A stretch of 64,000 bases of DNA from Lonepinella koalarum (GTDB taxonomy: Bacteria; Pseudomonadota; Gammaproteobacteria; Enterobacterales; Pasteurellaceae), in contig NZ_CP170642.1 in assembly GCF_042926695.1 (NCBI RefSeq), forward strand, positions 1,054,001 through 1,118,000, written 5' to 3'. The notes below the pieces were generated by a model that worked only from the letters and a program-made list of their open reading frames with translations, did no database searches and had not been told where the DNA came from. Shown here piece by piece: positions 53,908-62,354 of the stretch (position 1 is its first letter; every line of letters starts with the position of its first letter). The position numbers were made by a program, and so were the translations under genes.

Positions 53908-55331
53908 TATTTCACCTCAATTAAATAAATAATCTTTTTCTTGAAAATCCAAAACCCTTTTTCTTGAATTTTCTCAATGTAAAAACGCTTTCCATTTTTA
54001 AATAATACTTCTCTTTCATTCTTATATAAAGAGATATTTTCAATATCCTTGCCTGTTTTTCCCTTAATAACAAACTTTACATTACCTGAAAAGGTTTTTA
54101 ATTTCTTGTTTTTTGTCGTACTTGTGAAAGCATATTCAGTAACTATTGCCTTTTCAGCATAACGTAGCAATGCTTTTTTATCAAGTTTGGCTATTCGATA
54201 AGTTTTGCCAATATAATTCGGCAATTTATCTAACGCTTTATTTAACTGCCGAGTAAAAGTTTTTTGGACTTCCGTTGCTTTATCTAAGCGTAATGCAGTA
54301 TTTAATGAACGGTAAAGTTCACCAGTGTAACCAATAATTGAGATTGCTTCAGCTTTGGATAATTTATACTGCTCAATTGCTTTGGCGACTTCTGTTTTTT
54401 CCAAATGTTTTGTTACATCATCAAATTGTTTGCCTATCAATGTCTTTAATTGCTGCTCTGGCATTAAATCAGATTTATTTTCTCCCCCTTTCTGCTCCGC
54501 CAACGCCTGTTTAATCTCATTCTTATCGAACAGCGGTAACATTACGCATCTACAATTAAAGTCTTCTCCACAATGCCCTGTTGGCGGTGGATTATCCAAC
54601 GCAAACACCTTGCCGTCATTTTCTGCGTGGCTTTCTCGCACTCGTTCATCGCCTGATGTACTCCAGCGGTAATGCGTTATGCCTAAGTTTTCATATTGAG
54701 CTTGGTCAAGACTTGAATTAAATTTCGCTGTTTGGTCACGGGCAATAAATTTTGCTCGTTTGTCGGTCACATCACCGATTTTCTTAATCTCTGTGGTTAA
54801 ATCCTTAACACTTCCGCCACGAGTAGCAGACATCGTTACTATGGACTGGATTTTATCCAAATATTGCGACTGGATAGATTTAATCAGTTGAACATTCGCC
54901 TCGGTGTAAGCGGTTAATTTCTCGCTCACTTTGCCGTGTGTGCCAAGATAGCTTTTAATATCAATCCCTGTGGCTTGTTCAATACGTTGTGAAAACTCTC
55001 TATCATGTTGAGCCTTACCACGAGCCACAAAGCCGTCTGATAAGCGTTTAGCCATTTCATCGACTTTACGATTAGCCAACGCATTCACGGCTTTTTTAAT
55101 GGCTTGGCGTGCGGTTTCTGCCTCATCGCTATCGGTTATCAACGGCGAAAAAAAGTGCGGATTTTTCACCGCACTTTCGACCTGTTCTCGCATGGACTTT
55201 ACAAAGGCTTTCAACTCGCTAAAATACCAGCGTTCTGTTTGAATACTCCGCTTATAAGGCTTGTACTTCTTCAGTTTGATTTTCTGGTTGTTGCTGATAA
55301 TCTCGGGCAAATTCATCATCGGTTGTGTCAT
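53907..55331 (-). CDS. Minor head protein fused to an ADP-ribosyltransferase domain
   Basis: A 474-residue two-part protein. The N-terminal and central region is the Mu F/SPP1 gp7-like head morphogenesis domain: RGGSVKDLTTEIKKIGDVTDKRAKFIARDQTAKFN, then HYRWSTSGDERVRESHAENDGKVF and the CGEDFNCRC end. From about residue 340 a second domain follows. It has the R-S-E set of arginine-type ADP-ribosyltransferases: R379 in KTYRIAKL, TSTT (403-406) in YAFTSTTKN, and ExE at E439/E441 in NEREVLF, with FYIEKI closing. Such fusions are known in some phages. The enzyme would be packaged and enter the cell with DNA. The target is unknown. It overlaps the portal coding end by 80 bases. Confidence 0.8.
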   Translation of the reverse strand: MTQPMMNLPEIISNNQKIKLKKYKPYKRSIQTERWYFSELKAFVKSMREQVESAVKNPHFFSPLITDSDEAETARQAIKKAVNALANRKVDEMAKRLSDGFVARGKAQHDREFSQRIEQATGIDIKSYLGTHGKVSEKLTAYTEANVQLIKSIQSQYLDKIQSIVTMSATRGGSVKDLTTEIKKIGDVTDKRAKFIARDQTAKFNSSLDQAQYENLGITHYRWSTSGDERVRESHAENDGKVFALDNPPPTGHCGEDFNCRCVMLPLFDKNEIKQALAEQKGGENKSDLMPEQQLKTLIGKQFDDVTKHLEKTEVAKAIEQYKLSKAEAISIIGYTGELYRSLNTALRLDKATEVQKTFTRQLNKALDKLPNYIGKTYRIAKLDKKALLRYAEKAIVTEYAFTSTTKNKKLKTFSGNVKFVIKGKTGKDIENISLYKNEREVLFKNGKRFYIEKIQEKGFWIFKKKIIYLIEVK

Positions 55332-56592
55332 CGGTCTGCTCCAGTTCGTCTAGTTCAGCAATATCTTCTGCGGAAATATTGGTAAATAACCCCGTTTCTT
55401 TAAGCTCATTCGCCACCTGTGAGCCTGTCAGTACGCCATTTTGCATTAATGCCCCTGTGGCTTGTGAGAACGTATTCAACGCCGTGACTTGCTGTTCTGT
55501 GGTTAATTCCGCAAGGCTTGGGAACTCAAACCACCAATCCTCCGGCATGCTACCTAACGCCATTTGGCAGAGTATAGGGTCAATTCGCTCTAAAATCGGG
55601 CGAACTCGGCTTTCTTGTAAAGCATGTATGCTTTCGTGATAGTTTTGAATATCTTCTGCTCCGCTGGCAAATCCCGCCGCACTTTGTCCGAATAGGATTG
55701 TAACTGGCATATCCGCCGCCCCTGCCACCGCATTGCGAAACTCGACTAACAAATCTTTTAGCCCAGCAAATGCCAGTTCTTTTTGTTCGTAGTCGTTTTC
55801 AGCGTCTAGTAATAGGCTATTGGTGGTAGATTTAATCGCCTGTACATTAGCAATGGCACTGGCAATGCTATTTTCTTGCCCTGACGCAAGGGCATTGGTT
55901 AAGCCGTTCATTTTGAATACATCAACCTTGCATTCGTGAACTAAATCGCCCACGTTGATACTCATGGCATCATAACGTTTCAAGGTTTCATACACTGGGG
56001 CCAAATCCGATTTGCCCCAAATATCAGGGCTATATTGCTGTGAAAGCACATTCGGACGAGCATTCACTAAAATCAGCCGTGAATAATGAACATATTGCAA
56101 GCGGTCGCCTGTGGTGATTTGATAATAGTCATAACGTCCAAAATTCGGTGACATAACGTCATTATTACGGTTACCAACAGGGCTGATAAAATTCTTATGC
56201 ACCAACACCAATCGCCGTAATTCTTGAGTTGGGTCAATCGGGTAATCTAAAGTGCGGTCAGAAATCAGCAAGATCCCCACACCGCCATAAAGACTTGCCC
56301 AAACACAGGCTTGCTCTACCACATCACGAATTTTTAACACTCGCTCTAAGCGTTCGATTTTCTCCAACTGGTCGGCATCCACATCATTTGAAGAAATCTC
56401 ACGCCAACGCCGAACCATATCATAAGCACGCTTACCGCAAATTTTATTGACCACCCAGTTACTTTCCCACATGGCGTCCAATTCATTATTGAACACATCG
56501 GGCTGATAACCATAATGCAACTGATTGACCCTTGCCCCAAGTACGGTGGAAAGGTTAGTTAAACCGTCATTTAATTGTAATTCTGTTGTCAT
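55252..56592 (-). CDS. Portal protein (DUF1073 type)
   Basis: A 446-residue portal of the DUF1073 family. NNELDAMWESNWVVNKICGKRAYDMVRRWREI, CVWASLYGGVGILLI and GQSAAGFASGAEDIQNYHESI are conserved. ATG 56592 overlaps the terminase stop (ATGA) after GGGAAG; an in-frame ATG 12 bases upstream is less favoured. Portals form the dodecamer through which DNA enters. Confidence 0.87.
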   Translation of the reverse strand: MTTELQLNDGLTNLSTVLGARVNQLHYGYQPDVFNNELDAMWESNWVVNKICGKRAYDMVRRWREISSNDVDADQLEKIERLERVLKIRDVVEQACVWASLYGGVGILLISDRTLDYPIDPTQELRRLVLVHKNFISPVGNRNNDVMSPNFGRYDYYQITTGDRLQYVHYSRLILVNARPNVLSQQYSPDIWGKSDLAPVYETLKRYDAMSINVGDLVHECKVDVFKMNGLTNALASGQENSIASAIANVQAIKSTTNSLLLDAENDYEQKELAFAGLKDLLVEFRNAVAGAADMPVTILFGQSAAGFASGAEDIQNYHESIHALQESRVRPILERIDPILCQMALGSMPEDWWFEFPSLAELTTEQQVTALNTFSQATGALMQNGVLTGSQVANELKETGLFTNISAEDIAELDELEQTDDTTDDEFARDYQQQPENQTEEVQAL

Positions 56593-57923
56593 AGTACTTC
56601 CCATAGGGTTTTCGGCTCAATCGGAGCAAAACACATAATCAAGCTATCCGCTAAGTTAGGGGACGGAATGCCTCGCTTTTTCATTTCCGCTTTGCTTTCT
56701 ACTTTTACTCTACCGTTGTTGTCATAGGTTACTCTAGGGCGTGATAGCTCGGCTTTTAAGTATTCCAATTCGGCAATTTGGCTATCTAAACTGATTAACT
56801 GATCAACTGGGTAGCTATCGCCAAACTTCACCGCCCGATAGGTTTTATAAAAACGGTCACGCACCGCCCACCACGCTTGAGCCTTGATATTTGCGAACAT
56901 ATCCGCATTTTTCTTGCCTAGGCTATATTCGATACTTGGTTGAAATACCGCACCGCCTGCATTAAATCCCACCGCTCGCAAACGGCTGTTTAAAATACGG
57001 TTAAAATGAGCTTTCACCCCTGCCCCCACGCCGATTGAGTCAAACACAATTTCACTGGCTTGTTGCTCAATAGCGTAAGTATGGGTTCTATCTGCACTGG
57101 TAATCACATCGCCATCTTTCCAGCTCACACAATCCAAAACAATTGAACCATGAGCTAAACAATTAGCGTTAGCATCACCCCCTTCGTCTGCCACATCAAA
57201 GCCCACCACCTTACGCCCCACTGGCTCAAAGTTTAGTTTTTTGTGAGCGTTGATAGCGGTTTCAATCCAGATTGGCTTGATGACGGCTTGATCGGAATCT
57301 GCAACAGGTTCACCAAGCCAAATATGACGATAAAGCTCATAATCTTTTTCTTTGCATTCTTCCATTTCAAGTCGCAAAGTTTCTGGAAAATAAGGATTTA
57401 AATCATAATTGACTTTAAGCGATACGCAGTCTTTAGGCGGATGAGTAATAAACCGCTGATAAGTTTCATCAAGAATATTTTTAGGATTAAACGTAACCCA
57501 AATTTCAGAGTTTTCTTTCCGAATAGTCGGAATAAGAATATCCCAACTTTCTTTAGATACGTTTTCGCCTTCTTCAACCCAGCAAATATCTACACCTTCA
57601 AGCGATTTAATTTTAGTTGGATTGTTCTTAATTCCATAAAACAGGAAAATCGACCCTGTTCGCACGTTGTAGATTTTATTCTTTTGAATATCAAACTCGT
57701 TTAAATAGCCGTGCCGTTCTATGGTGTCCGCTAATAATTGGATCACCGAGTCACTGATAGAATTTTGCAGCTCACGTCCACATAATATACGCATATTGGC
57801 ACGGCGACTAATCTCAATTAATAACCTTGCTACCGTCCACGATTTACCACTACCACGCCCACCATAAAGAATTTTGTAACGGTGTGGCTCAATCAATGGC
57901 AAAAAGTTTTTCTCAATCAGCAC
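56589..57923 (-). CDS. terL: Terminase large subunit
   Basis: DNA packaging motor of 444 residues. Walker A is GGRGSGKS (21-28), with LEGVDICWVEEGENVS as Walker B region. The nuclease acidic cluster starts at VVGFDVADEGGDANAN. It overlaps the small subunit coding end by 11 bases. Confidence 0.93.
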   Translation of the reverse strand: MLIEKNFLPLIEPHRYKILYGGRGSGKSWTVARLLIEISRRANMRILCGRELQNSISDSVIQLLADTIERHGYLNEFDIQKNKIYNVRTGSIFLFYGIKNNPTKIKSLEGVDICWVEEGENVSKESWDILIPTIRKENSEIWVTFNPKNILDETYQRFITHPPKDCVSLKVNYDLNPYFPETLRLEMEECKEKDYELYRHIWLGEPVADSDQAVIKPIWIETAINAHKKLNFEPVGRKVVGFDVADEGGDANANCLAHGSIVLDCVSWKDGDVITSADRTHTYAIEQQASEIVFDSIGVGAGVKAHFNRILNSRLRAVGFNAGGAVFQPSIEYSLGKKNADMFANIKAQAWWAVRDRFYKTYRAVKFGDSYPVDQLISLDSQIAELEYLKAELSRPRVTYDNNGRVKVESKAEMKKRGIPSPNLADSLIMCFAPIEPKTLWEVL

Positions 57924-58419
57924 GGAACAGATCCTTTAATGAAACAAGAGCTAACGAGCCATCGGATGAAGAGACATCTACTTTATCTTTAAACATACCC
58001 AAATGCTTGCCGAGCAACTCAAGAGCTTTATTCGCTGCATGCGGTTCAAACACAAATTGAGCGACATCATCAGCTACTTTCTCACCATTTTCACCGGTAC
58101 GAATTTCACTTAGCACAATTTGCTTTTGTCCTGATGATGTTTGAACAATGTATAATAAGTTCTCAATGATTTTATCTTGCGTAACTTGGGTACGGTTTGA
58201 ACGTTGATTTTGTGCATTTTGGATAGCGTTTTGAACTGTAGTTTTCTGTAGTAGTTGATATGAGATTTCCGATGCTCTATTAGCACTATACCCAGCTCGA
58301 ATTGCTGCTTGCGTGGCATTTAAATCAACTAAATACTCTTCCACAAATCGCTTTTGTTTATCGGTTAATTTCCCACGCCCATTGTTAGACGTGGATTTAA
58401 CCCCGTCTTTCTTTGGCAT
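57913..58419 (-). CDS. terS: Terminase small subunit
   Basis: A 168-residue protein with the N-terminal HTH of the Terminase_2 family: LTDKQKRFVEEYLVDLNATQAAIRAGYS, then ASEISYQLLQKTTVQNAI. The C-terminal half forms the oligomer (FEPHAANKALELLGKHLGMFKDKVDV). It recognises the packaging site. Confidence 0.9.
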   Translation of the reverse strand: MPKKDGVKSTSNNGRGKLTDKQKRFVEEYLVDLNATQAAIRAGYSANRASEISYQLLQKTTVQNAIQNAQNQRSNRTQVTQDKIIENLLYIVQTSSGQKQIVLSEIRTGENGEKVADDVAQFVFEPHAANKALELLGKHLGMFKDKVDVSSSDGSLALVSLKDLFRAD

Positions 58420-58432
58420 GGTTAATCCTTAC

Positions 58433-58717
58433 TTAATTCTGCAACTGCTCTGCTTGCCATTCCCGAATTTTATCAACTCGATTTAAGCACATATCACGCT
58501 CACGTTTTAATATCACCGCATATTCGGTTACATCGCCGTAGGTTTTGCCTTTGAACGAACTCTTATCTAAATGTGCAGTTAATATCGCTGGGATTTGCGG
58601 ACAGCTACAAACCTGTGGCTCACGGCTCGCGCAAGAACTCAATAACATTATCAGGAGCGACAGCATTATAAGCGTCACTGCTTTTTGCTTTGGCAGGGAT
58701 ATATTTAATGACTTCAT
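58433..58717 (-). CDS. Rz1-like outer-membrane spanin lipoprotein
   Basis: A 94-residue lipoprotein. The signal is LIMLSLLIMLLSSC with lipobox Cys29, followed by ASREPQVCSCPQIP. It is nested out of frame in the 3' end of the Rz gene (98 bases shared), the classic Rz/Rz1 layout. Its proline-rich segment is short. Confidence 0.8.
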   Translation of the reverse strand: MKSLNISLPKQKAVTLIMLSLLIMLLSSCASREPQVCSCPQIPAILTAHLDKSSFKGKTYGDVTEYAVILKRERDMCLNRVDKIREWQAEQLQN

Positions 58718-58943
58718 CGGCCTTCTCTCTTAGCTCGCTTTCTTGCTTTGTTAGCTCTAACGTTAATTGACGATTCTGCTCAACTTCATCTTTGAGCTGC
58801 GTAATAGTTTTGCTTTGTGATTGAATCCTTTGGGCTTGCGTTTGGTTTTTAGCATATAAGCTATCCATCTTCTGTGATTGAATCCAAATCCAACCACACA
58901 AGCCCAAAATAGCTATGATTAATCCAAGTGTGAGCCTATTCAT
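58620..58943 (-). CDS. Rz-like inner-membrane spanin
   Basis: A 107-residue spanin. One N-terminal membrane helix (LTLGLIIAILGLCGWIWIQS) precedes a coiled coil (AQRIQSQSKTITQLKDEVEQNRQ). With Rz1 it would fuse the inner and outer membranes at lysis. The start at 58943 overlaps the endolysin stop. Confidence 0.82.
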   Translation of the reverse strand: MNRLTLGLIIAILGLCGWIWIQSQKMDSLYAKNQTQAQRIQSQSKTITQLKDEVEQNRQLTLELTKQESELREKADEVIKYIPAKAKSSDAYNAVAPDNVIEFLREP

Positions 58944-59370
58944 CAAACATCGCCTTTTCACGTTTACGTCGATTTAATAATACAGGGCGACCGCCTGCAT
59001 TTTTCCATACCAAAAACTGCTCACTGGCACCGTGGTAATCTTTCGCATTTAATTTACGCACTAAGGTAGAACGACTAAACGCTCCTTCGCCAATATTAAA
59101 AGCTAAACTGACTAATGCGTCGAATTGATTTTGCTTCAATGGTACAGTGACATAAGTATTCACCGCTTTCTCAAACCGTGCTAAATCTTTCACCAAGATT
59201 TCCCGTGCTTTTTCTTGGCTAATCATCATGCCTTTGCTTATCGGCTTGCCGTCAACTAATCCCGTATGACCATAACCAATCGTCCATACCCCCACCACAT
59301 CTTGATAAGCCTGTAATCTACAGCCTTCTTCACGCTGCAAATGAGCGATACCCTTTTCACTGATTTTCAT
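58936..59370 (-). CDS. Endolysin, GH24 lysozyme
   Basis: A 144-residue T4-type muramidase. The triad is E15, D24 and T30 in EEGCRLQAYQDVVGVWTIGYGHT. No signal-anchor segment is present, so release depends on the holin. The start at 59370 follows GGAGAGAAAAG; an in-frame codon 30 bases upstream is rejected. Confidence 0.92.
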   Translation of the reverse strand: MKISEKGIAHLQREEGCRLQAYQDVVGVWTIGYGHTGLVDGKPISKGMMISQEKAREILVKDLARFEKAVNTYVTVPLKQNQFDALVSLAFNIGEGAFSRSTLVRKLNAKDYHGASEQFLVWKNAGGRPVLLNRRKREKAMFDE

Positions 59371-59722
59371 CTTTTCTCTCCGGATAAACATTACTTTCAC
59401 TTGATATTTTGTTATTCAGGAATTTAAATAAAAACTCTCTCAATTTCTCCGTACCAATAAAACCAATCATGGTACCAATAAAAGCGGAATAATCTATATT
59501 GTCAAAGACATGACCCAGTAAAGGGATAATTGAACCGGCAATAGACGCACAAATCATGGCATCAAGCAACATATAACAGAAAGTGGTCTTTTTCCGCATA
59601 AACATCATTCTTAGCAAAGAGATAATGATTGCCGCACAGGCACTTTGTAATATTTGCCAATCAAAATTAATCTGCAACCATTCCCAGATTTGTGTCCATA
59701 CATCAGGGGTTTTAATAGGCAT
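59357..59722 (-). CDS. Holin (lambda family 3-type)
   Basis: A 121-residue membrane protein with three hydrophobic stretches (ILQSACAAIIISLLRMMF, MLLDAMICASIAGSIIPLLG, FIGTMIGFIGTEKL). It sits directly before the endolysin. GGAGTGAGAAT precedes ATG 59722. It makes the lesion that lets the endolysin out. Confidence 0.8.
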   Translation of the reverse strand: MPIKTPDVWTQIWEWLQINFDWQILQSACAAIIISLLRMMFMRKKTTFCYMLLDAMICASIAGSIIPLLGHVFDNIDYSAFIGTMIGFIGTEKLREFLFKFLNNKISSESNVYPERKDENQ

Positions 59723-59750
59723 ATTCTCACTCCGCCTACTTTTAGGCAAT

Positions 59751-59776
59751 AAAAAAGCTCACCTGTTACAGTGAGC
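59751..59776 (-). terminator. Minus-strand terminator upstream of the lysis cassette
   Basis: GCTCAC/GTGAGC stem (59757-59762 with 59771-59776) followed on the minus strand by TTTTTT, 29 bases before the holin ATG. A terminator facing into the lysis and late genes is what a Q-type antiterminator would overcome. Confidence 0.8.
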
Positions 59777-59829
59777 GGTAAGTTCTGTTAAGATAGCGTT
59801 TCCACACGACAAAATAACAGAGGTTTACA

Positions 59830-60294
59830 ATGATTAAAGCAAGAATATCTCGTCAACAAATCTTAAATAACATTCCCGAGCAGTATCGCCATTATTTTAA
59901 TATTAACATTTCAGATATTGATCAAGATTTATATCCGCTTTTTAAAAATTTTACGGATGCGGCAAATATTCTGTGTAAATTTGCTCACATCAATAAAAAA
60001 ATAGACATTGTTTTCTACATAGAACTTGAACCAACACTAAAAACGAGCACTGTATCTTTAAATATAGTATTAAACAACGAAGATGCTGTGCATTTTTATG
60101 TAGGACAAACCATCTTCTACAATCTTGATAAAGCCATCCAATATCCAAAAGAAGCTCAAATCACTGCATATTTAGAAGAACTTGTTCATGTATTTATGAA
60201 TGTTAATGATGAAGTTCTTGTAAAAGAAATAGTATCTTCAATGTATGAAGGAGTGGCTTATAACAAAGAAAAAGATATATACGAATTTAAGTAA
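59830..60294 (+). CDS. Unrecognised plus-strand cargo protein, 154 residues
   Basis: It points against all its neighbours, between the lysis terminator and a small minus-strand gene, with its own AGAGG ribosome site. I do not recognise a family. The sequence is A+T rich. An acidic C-terminal helix, AYLEELVHVFMNVNDEVLVKEIVSSMYEG, follows beta-strands. EELVH resembles, but is not, a zinc metalloprotease HExxH. It looks like a phage cargo (moron) gene expressed in the lysogen. Confidence 0.65.
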   Translation: MIKARISRQQILNNIPEQYRHYFNINISDIDQDLYPLFKNFTDAANILCKFAHINKKIDIVFYIELEPTLKTSTVSLNIVLNNEDAVHFYVGQTIFYNLDKAIQYPKEAQITAYLEELVHVFMNVNDEVLVKEIVSSMYEGVAYNKEKDIYEFK

Positions 60295-60466
60295 AACTTG
60301 AAGCTTTCGTTCCACCTGAAACAATATGCTGGTTGTGGACAATACCTAAAGATACAATATCATCTGATTTAAATTTCAGCTTCAAATTCTCATAAAGTGC
60401 CACAAGTAAATATTCTGGCACTTCTTCACTGTTAATCTTAATCTTATCGCCAAAAGTAATTTCCAT
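60287..60466 (-). CDS. Small unrecognised protein, 59 residues
   Basis: The start at 60466 (MEITFGDKIKINSEEVPEY) has GGAGTATGT. In-frame codons further upstream lack ribosome sites. LVALYENLKLKFKSDDIVSLGIV follows. It converges on the 154-residue gene with 8 bases shared. Function unknown. Confidence 0.5.
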   Translation of the reverse strand: MEITFGDKIKINSEEVPEYLLVALYENLKLKFKSDDIVSLGIVHNQHIVSGGTKASSFT

Positions 60467-60591
60467 ACATACTCCAATAAAAAAGCTCTGCAAATAAAAA
60501 CATTGCTGCTCAGGGCTGTAAATTCTTTCGTGCATTTTAAATGTACGAAACCGCACTATAAGTGAAATGATACAGTTTATGTCTAGACAAA

Positions 60592-60945
60592 TCAAGCATT
60601 TTTGTATATTAAACAGCCATTCGATTCACTTTTTTCTTGAATTGCCGCTCCCACAAAGGCATTTAACGACATATCGCCAGCGGCTATCACCGCCATACGG
60701 TGTAATTCTTCACTAATCCGCACATTGAATACACCTTTAAAAGGCTTGTCAGGCGTTTTGCCTAATTCCGCACAATCACTCAAATACAAATCCACAGACG
60801 TACGAAATTCTTTTTCTAATTCAGGTAAAGTTTCCGCTTCATATGTGACCAAATCCCGAATATATGCTAATTTACCAAACAATACATTATTTTCTAAATC
60901 AGGCTCAATTGTGCCAACATAGCCTTTATAGTTTAACAACGTCAT
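60592..60945 (-). CDS. hicB: HicB-family antitoxin
   Basis: A 117-residue HicB of the ribbon-helix-helix type: KGYVGTIEPDLENNVLFGKLAYIRDLVTYEAE is the RNase H-like half and GVFNVRISEELHRMAVIAAGDMSLNAFVGAAI the DNA-binding half. It overlaps the hicA coding end by 4 bases (ATGA). It differs from the HicB at 42251, which has an HTH, so the two are not recent duplicates. Confidence 0.88.
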   Translation of the reverse strand: MTLLNYKGYVGTIEPDLENNVLFGKLAYIRDLVTYEAETLPELEKEFRTSVDLYLSDCAELGKTPDKPFKGVFNVRISEELHRMAVIAAGDMSLNAFVGAAIQEKSESNGCLIYKNA

Positions 60946-61192
60946 AATATACCTACCTGTTTTAAGGATTCTTTCACTGATTTTAATACACCGCCTTTAA
61001 TATAATTTTCAGGGTGTGGCTTGTGCAACAAGATAATATGGTCAAGTTTTGTGTTAAAAAATCGAACTCGAGAACCTGCCATTTCTTGCTTCTCATATCC
61101 TTGTTGAGCAAGCAAAGTGACTAAATCCATCCAAACAAACGTACTTTTAGCCCCCTGCCAGTTTCTCTAATAATTTTTTCAGCTTTTCCCAT
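60942..61192 (-). pseudogene. hicA: hicA toxin with frameshift near codon 17
   Basis: The start at 61192 gives MGKAEKIIRETGRGLK, then the frame leaves the family and stops. In another frame KSTFVWMDLVTLLAQQGYEKQEMAGSRVRFF continues to the normal end KQVGIL. The junction is an A4 run (61145-61148 as T4 on plus); one more A would restore an 83-residue HicA. The catalytic His of HicA is in LLHKPHP. An internal ATG at 61130 could still yield a 62-residue form. Confidence 0.75.
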
Positions 61193-61221
61193 AAACTCAA
61201 CCTATATTATATTTAGTATCA

Positions 61222-61249
61222 ATTATAGTTACATTTTTCTATTTTGCAA
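61222..61249 (-). promoter_or_regulatory. hicAB promoter
   Basis: On the minus strand TTGCAA, a 16-base spacer and TATAAT stand about 30 bases before the hicA ATG, in a very A+T-rich gap (61193-61264). A local promoter suits a self-contained toxin-antitoxin unit. Confidence 0.55.
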
Positions 61250-61264
61250 CTATTTTTGCTACCA

Positions 61265-61664
61265 TTATGCTAACATAATGCACTGATTTTGACTAAGCAT
61301 TAACTTCAACGATGTTTCTGCTACTCTCATCAAATTAAAATAATGTGCTTTACTCACCCCAAATCTTGTTAAAATCCCCCTTTGCGTCACCACCTTATAC
61401 TTATTCCGCAAATCATACACAGGCAACCGATACGCATAAGTCGCCATAAACAAATCATACAGCTCAGGCGTAACTTTTTTTCATTACACAAACACAACGG
61501 TCAATTTCCATCGCCAACTCGTCCTTAATCGGTACCACTCGCTTTGATTTCATCACGGGCGGAACAGGAATACTTACCGACAAGCTCGGATATTCCGTAC
61601 CTAATCTCGGTGTCGCCCAATATACCCATAAAATATCACTAATATCAATTCGCAAATAAATCAC
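61265..61664 (-). pseudogene. Antitermination protein Q, frameshifted
   Basis: The GTG at 61664 (SD AGGAG, overlapping the ninG stop) gives IYLRIDISDILWVYWATPRLG, up to VCVMKK, then stops. The next frame continues VTPELYDLFMATYAYRLP and FGVSKAHYFNLMRVAETSLKLML to 61265, matching the C-terminal half of Q-like antiterminators. The break is an A7 run (T7 at 61475-61481); A6 would give a 132-residue protein. Without Q, late-gene expression should fail unless slippage or a helper compensates. Confidence 0.72.
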
Positions 61665-62218
61665 ATCAACTCCTTACACTTCGCCTTATACACCCGAATC
61701 AATTCCTTAATCTCATCAACGCTTAACTTCAACGGCTTATGGTCTTTCCGCTCCAACCATTCCACACGCTCTAACCCAATTTTCTGCACTAAATTAATCC
61801 GATATTCCGTAATATTCCCACTTAAATGTGTATTGCAAGGCTGACATTGCTTATGGCAATTGTCTTCATTAAACCGTAATTCAGGGCAAGCCTTGGTGGT
61901 GCGATAATGCCCTGCGTGCCATTGCCCCTGATGAAACCGTCCGCACGAAATACAGGGTAAATCCTTATCCCTTAAACGAATAAATTGATTGAAGACTTTC
62001 TGCAAATCTTTCAACCAATCTTGACGGCTTTTCAAATTCTCCCGAACTTGCTTAATCTTGGCTCGTTCTGCTTTCTCTCGTGCTTTCCGCTGCTTAATTT
62101 TCTCTTTTTCTGCTTGCTCCTTAGCAAACTGCATCGCACAAGCCACCGAACAGACTTTCGCAAAGCTACTGCGTGGCACAAAGTCCAGTCCGCAAATCTT
62201 GCATTTTTTACACCGCAC
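61661..62218 (-). CDS. ninG: NinG (Rap) Holliday-junction recombination protein
   Basis: A 185-residue NinG. Zinc-binding CKKCKICGLDFVPRSSFAKVCSVAC opens it; a basic coiled coil and the HNH-like CISCGRFHQGQWHAGHY with CHKQCQPCNTHLSGN follow. The start is uncertain. The GTG at 62218 lies within an uptake signal and lacks a ribosome site. An ATG at 62228 with an excellent AAGGGGAAATA site is followed by A7, out of frame by one base; A6 would give a MKKVRCKKC start. See findings. Confidence 0.85.
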   Translation of the reverse strand: MRCKKCKICGLDFVPRSSFAKVCSVACAMQFAKEQAEKEKIKQRKAREKAERAKIKQVRENLKSRQDWLKDLQKVFNQFIRLRDKDLPCISCGRFHQGQWHAGHYRTTKACPELRFNEDNCHKQCQPCNTHLSGNITEYRINLVQKIGLERVEWLERKDHKPLKLSVDEIKELIRVYKAKCKELM

Positions 62219-62354
62219 TTTTTTTCATTATTTCCCCTTAAAAGACAACCAACCCCATTTAAGAGACAATCATTTCAATAACAAAAACAAATCTTTACAA
62301 TAAGCCAACCCATTTAAGAGACAACCACCATTTTCGTAACGTCACGAAAATGAT

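Noticed and set aside
60083..60240. Zinc metalloprotease call for the 154-residue cargo protein
   Set aside because: The EELVH motif lacks the first His of HExxH, and no third ligand was apparent.
61265..61453. A separate 62-residue gene next to a 66-residue gene
   Set aside because: The two reading frames are halves of one Q-type antiterminator separated by an A7 run; treating them as two genes would hide the frameshift.
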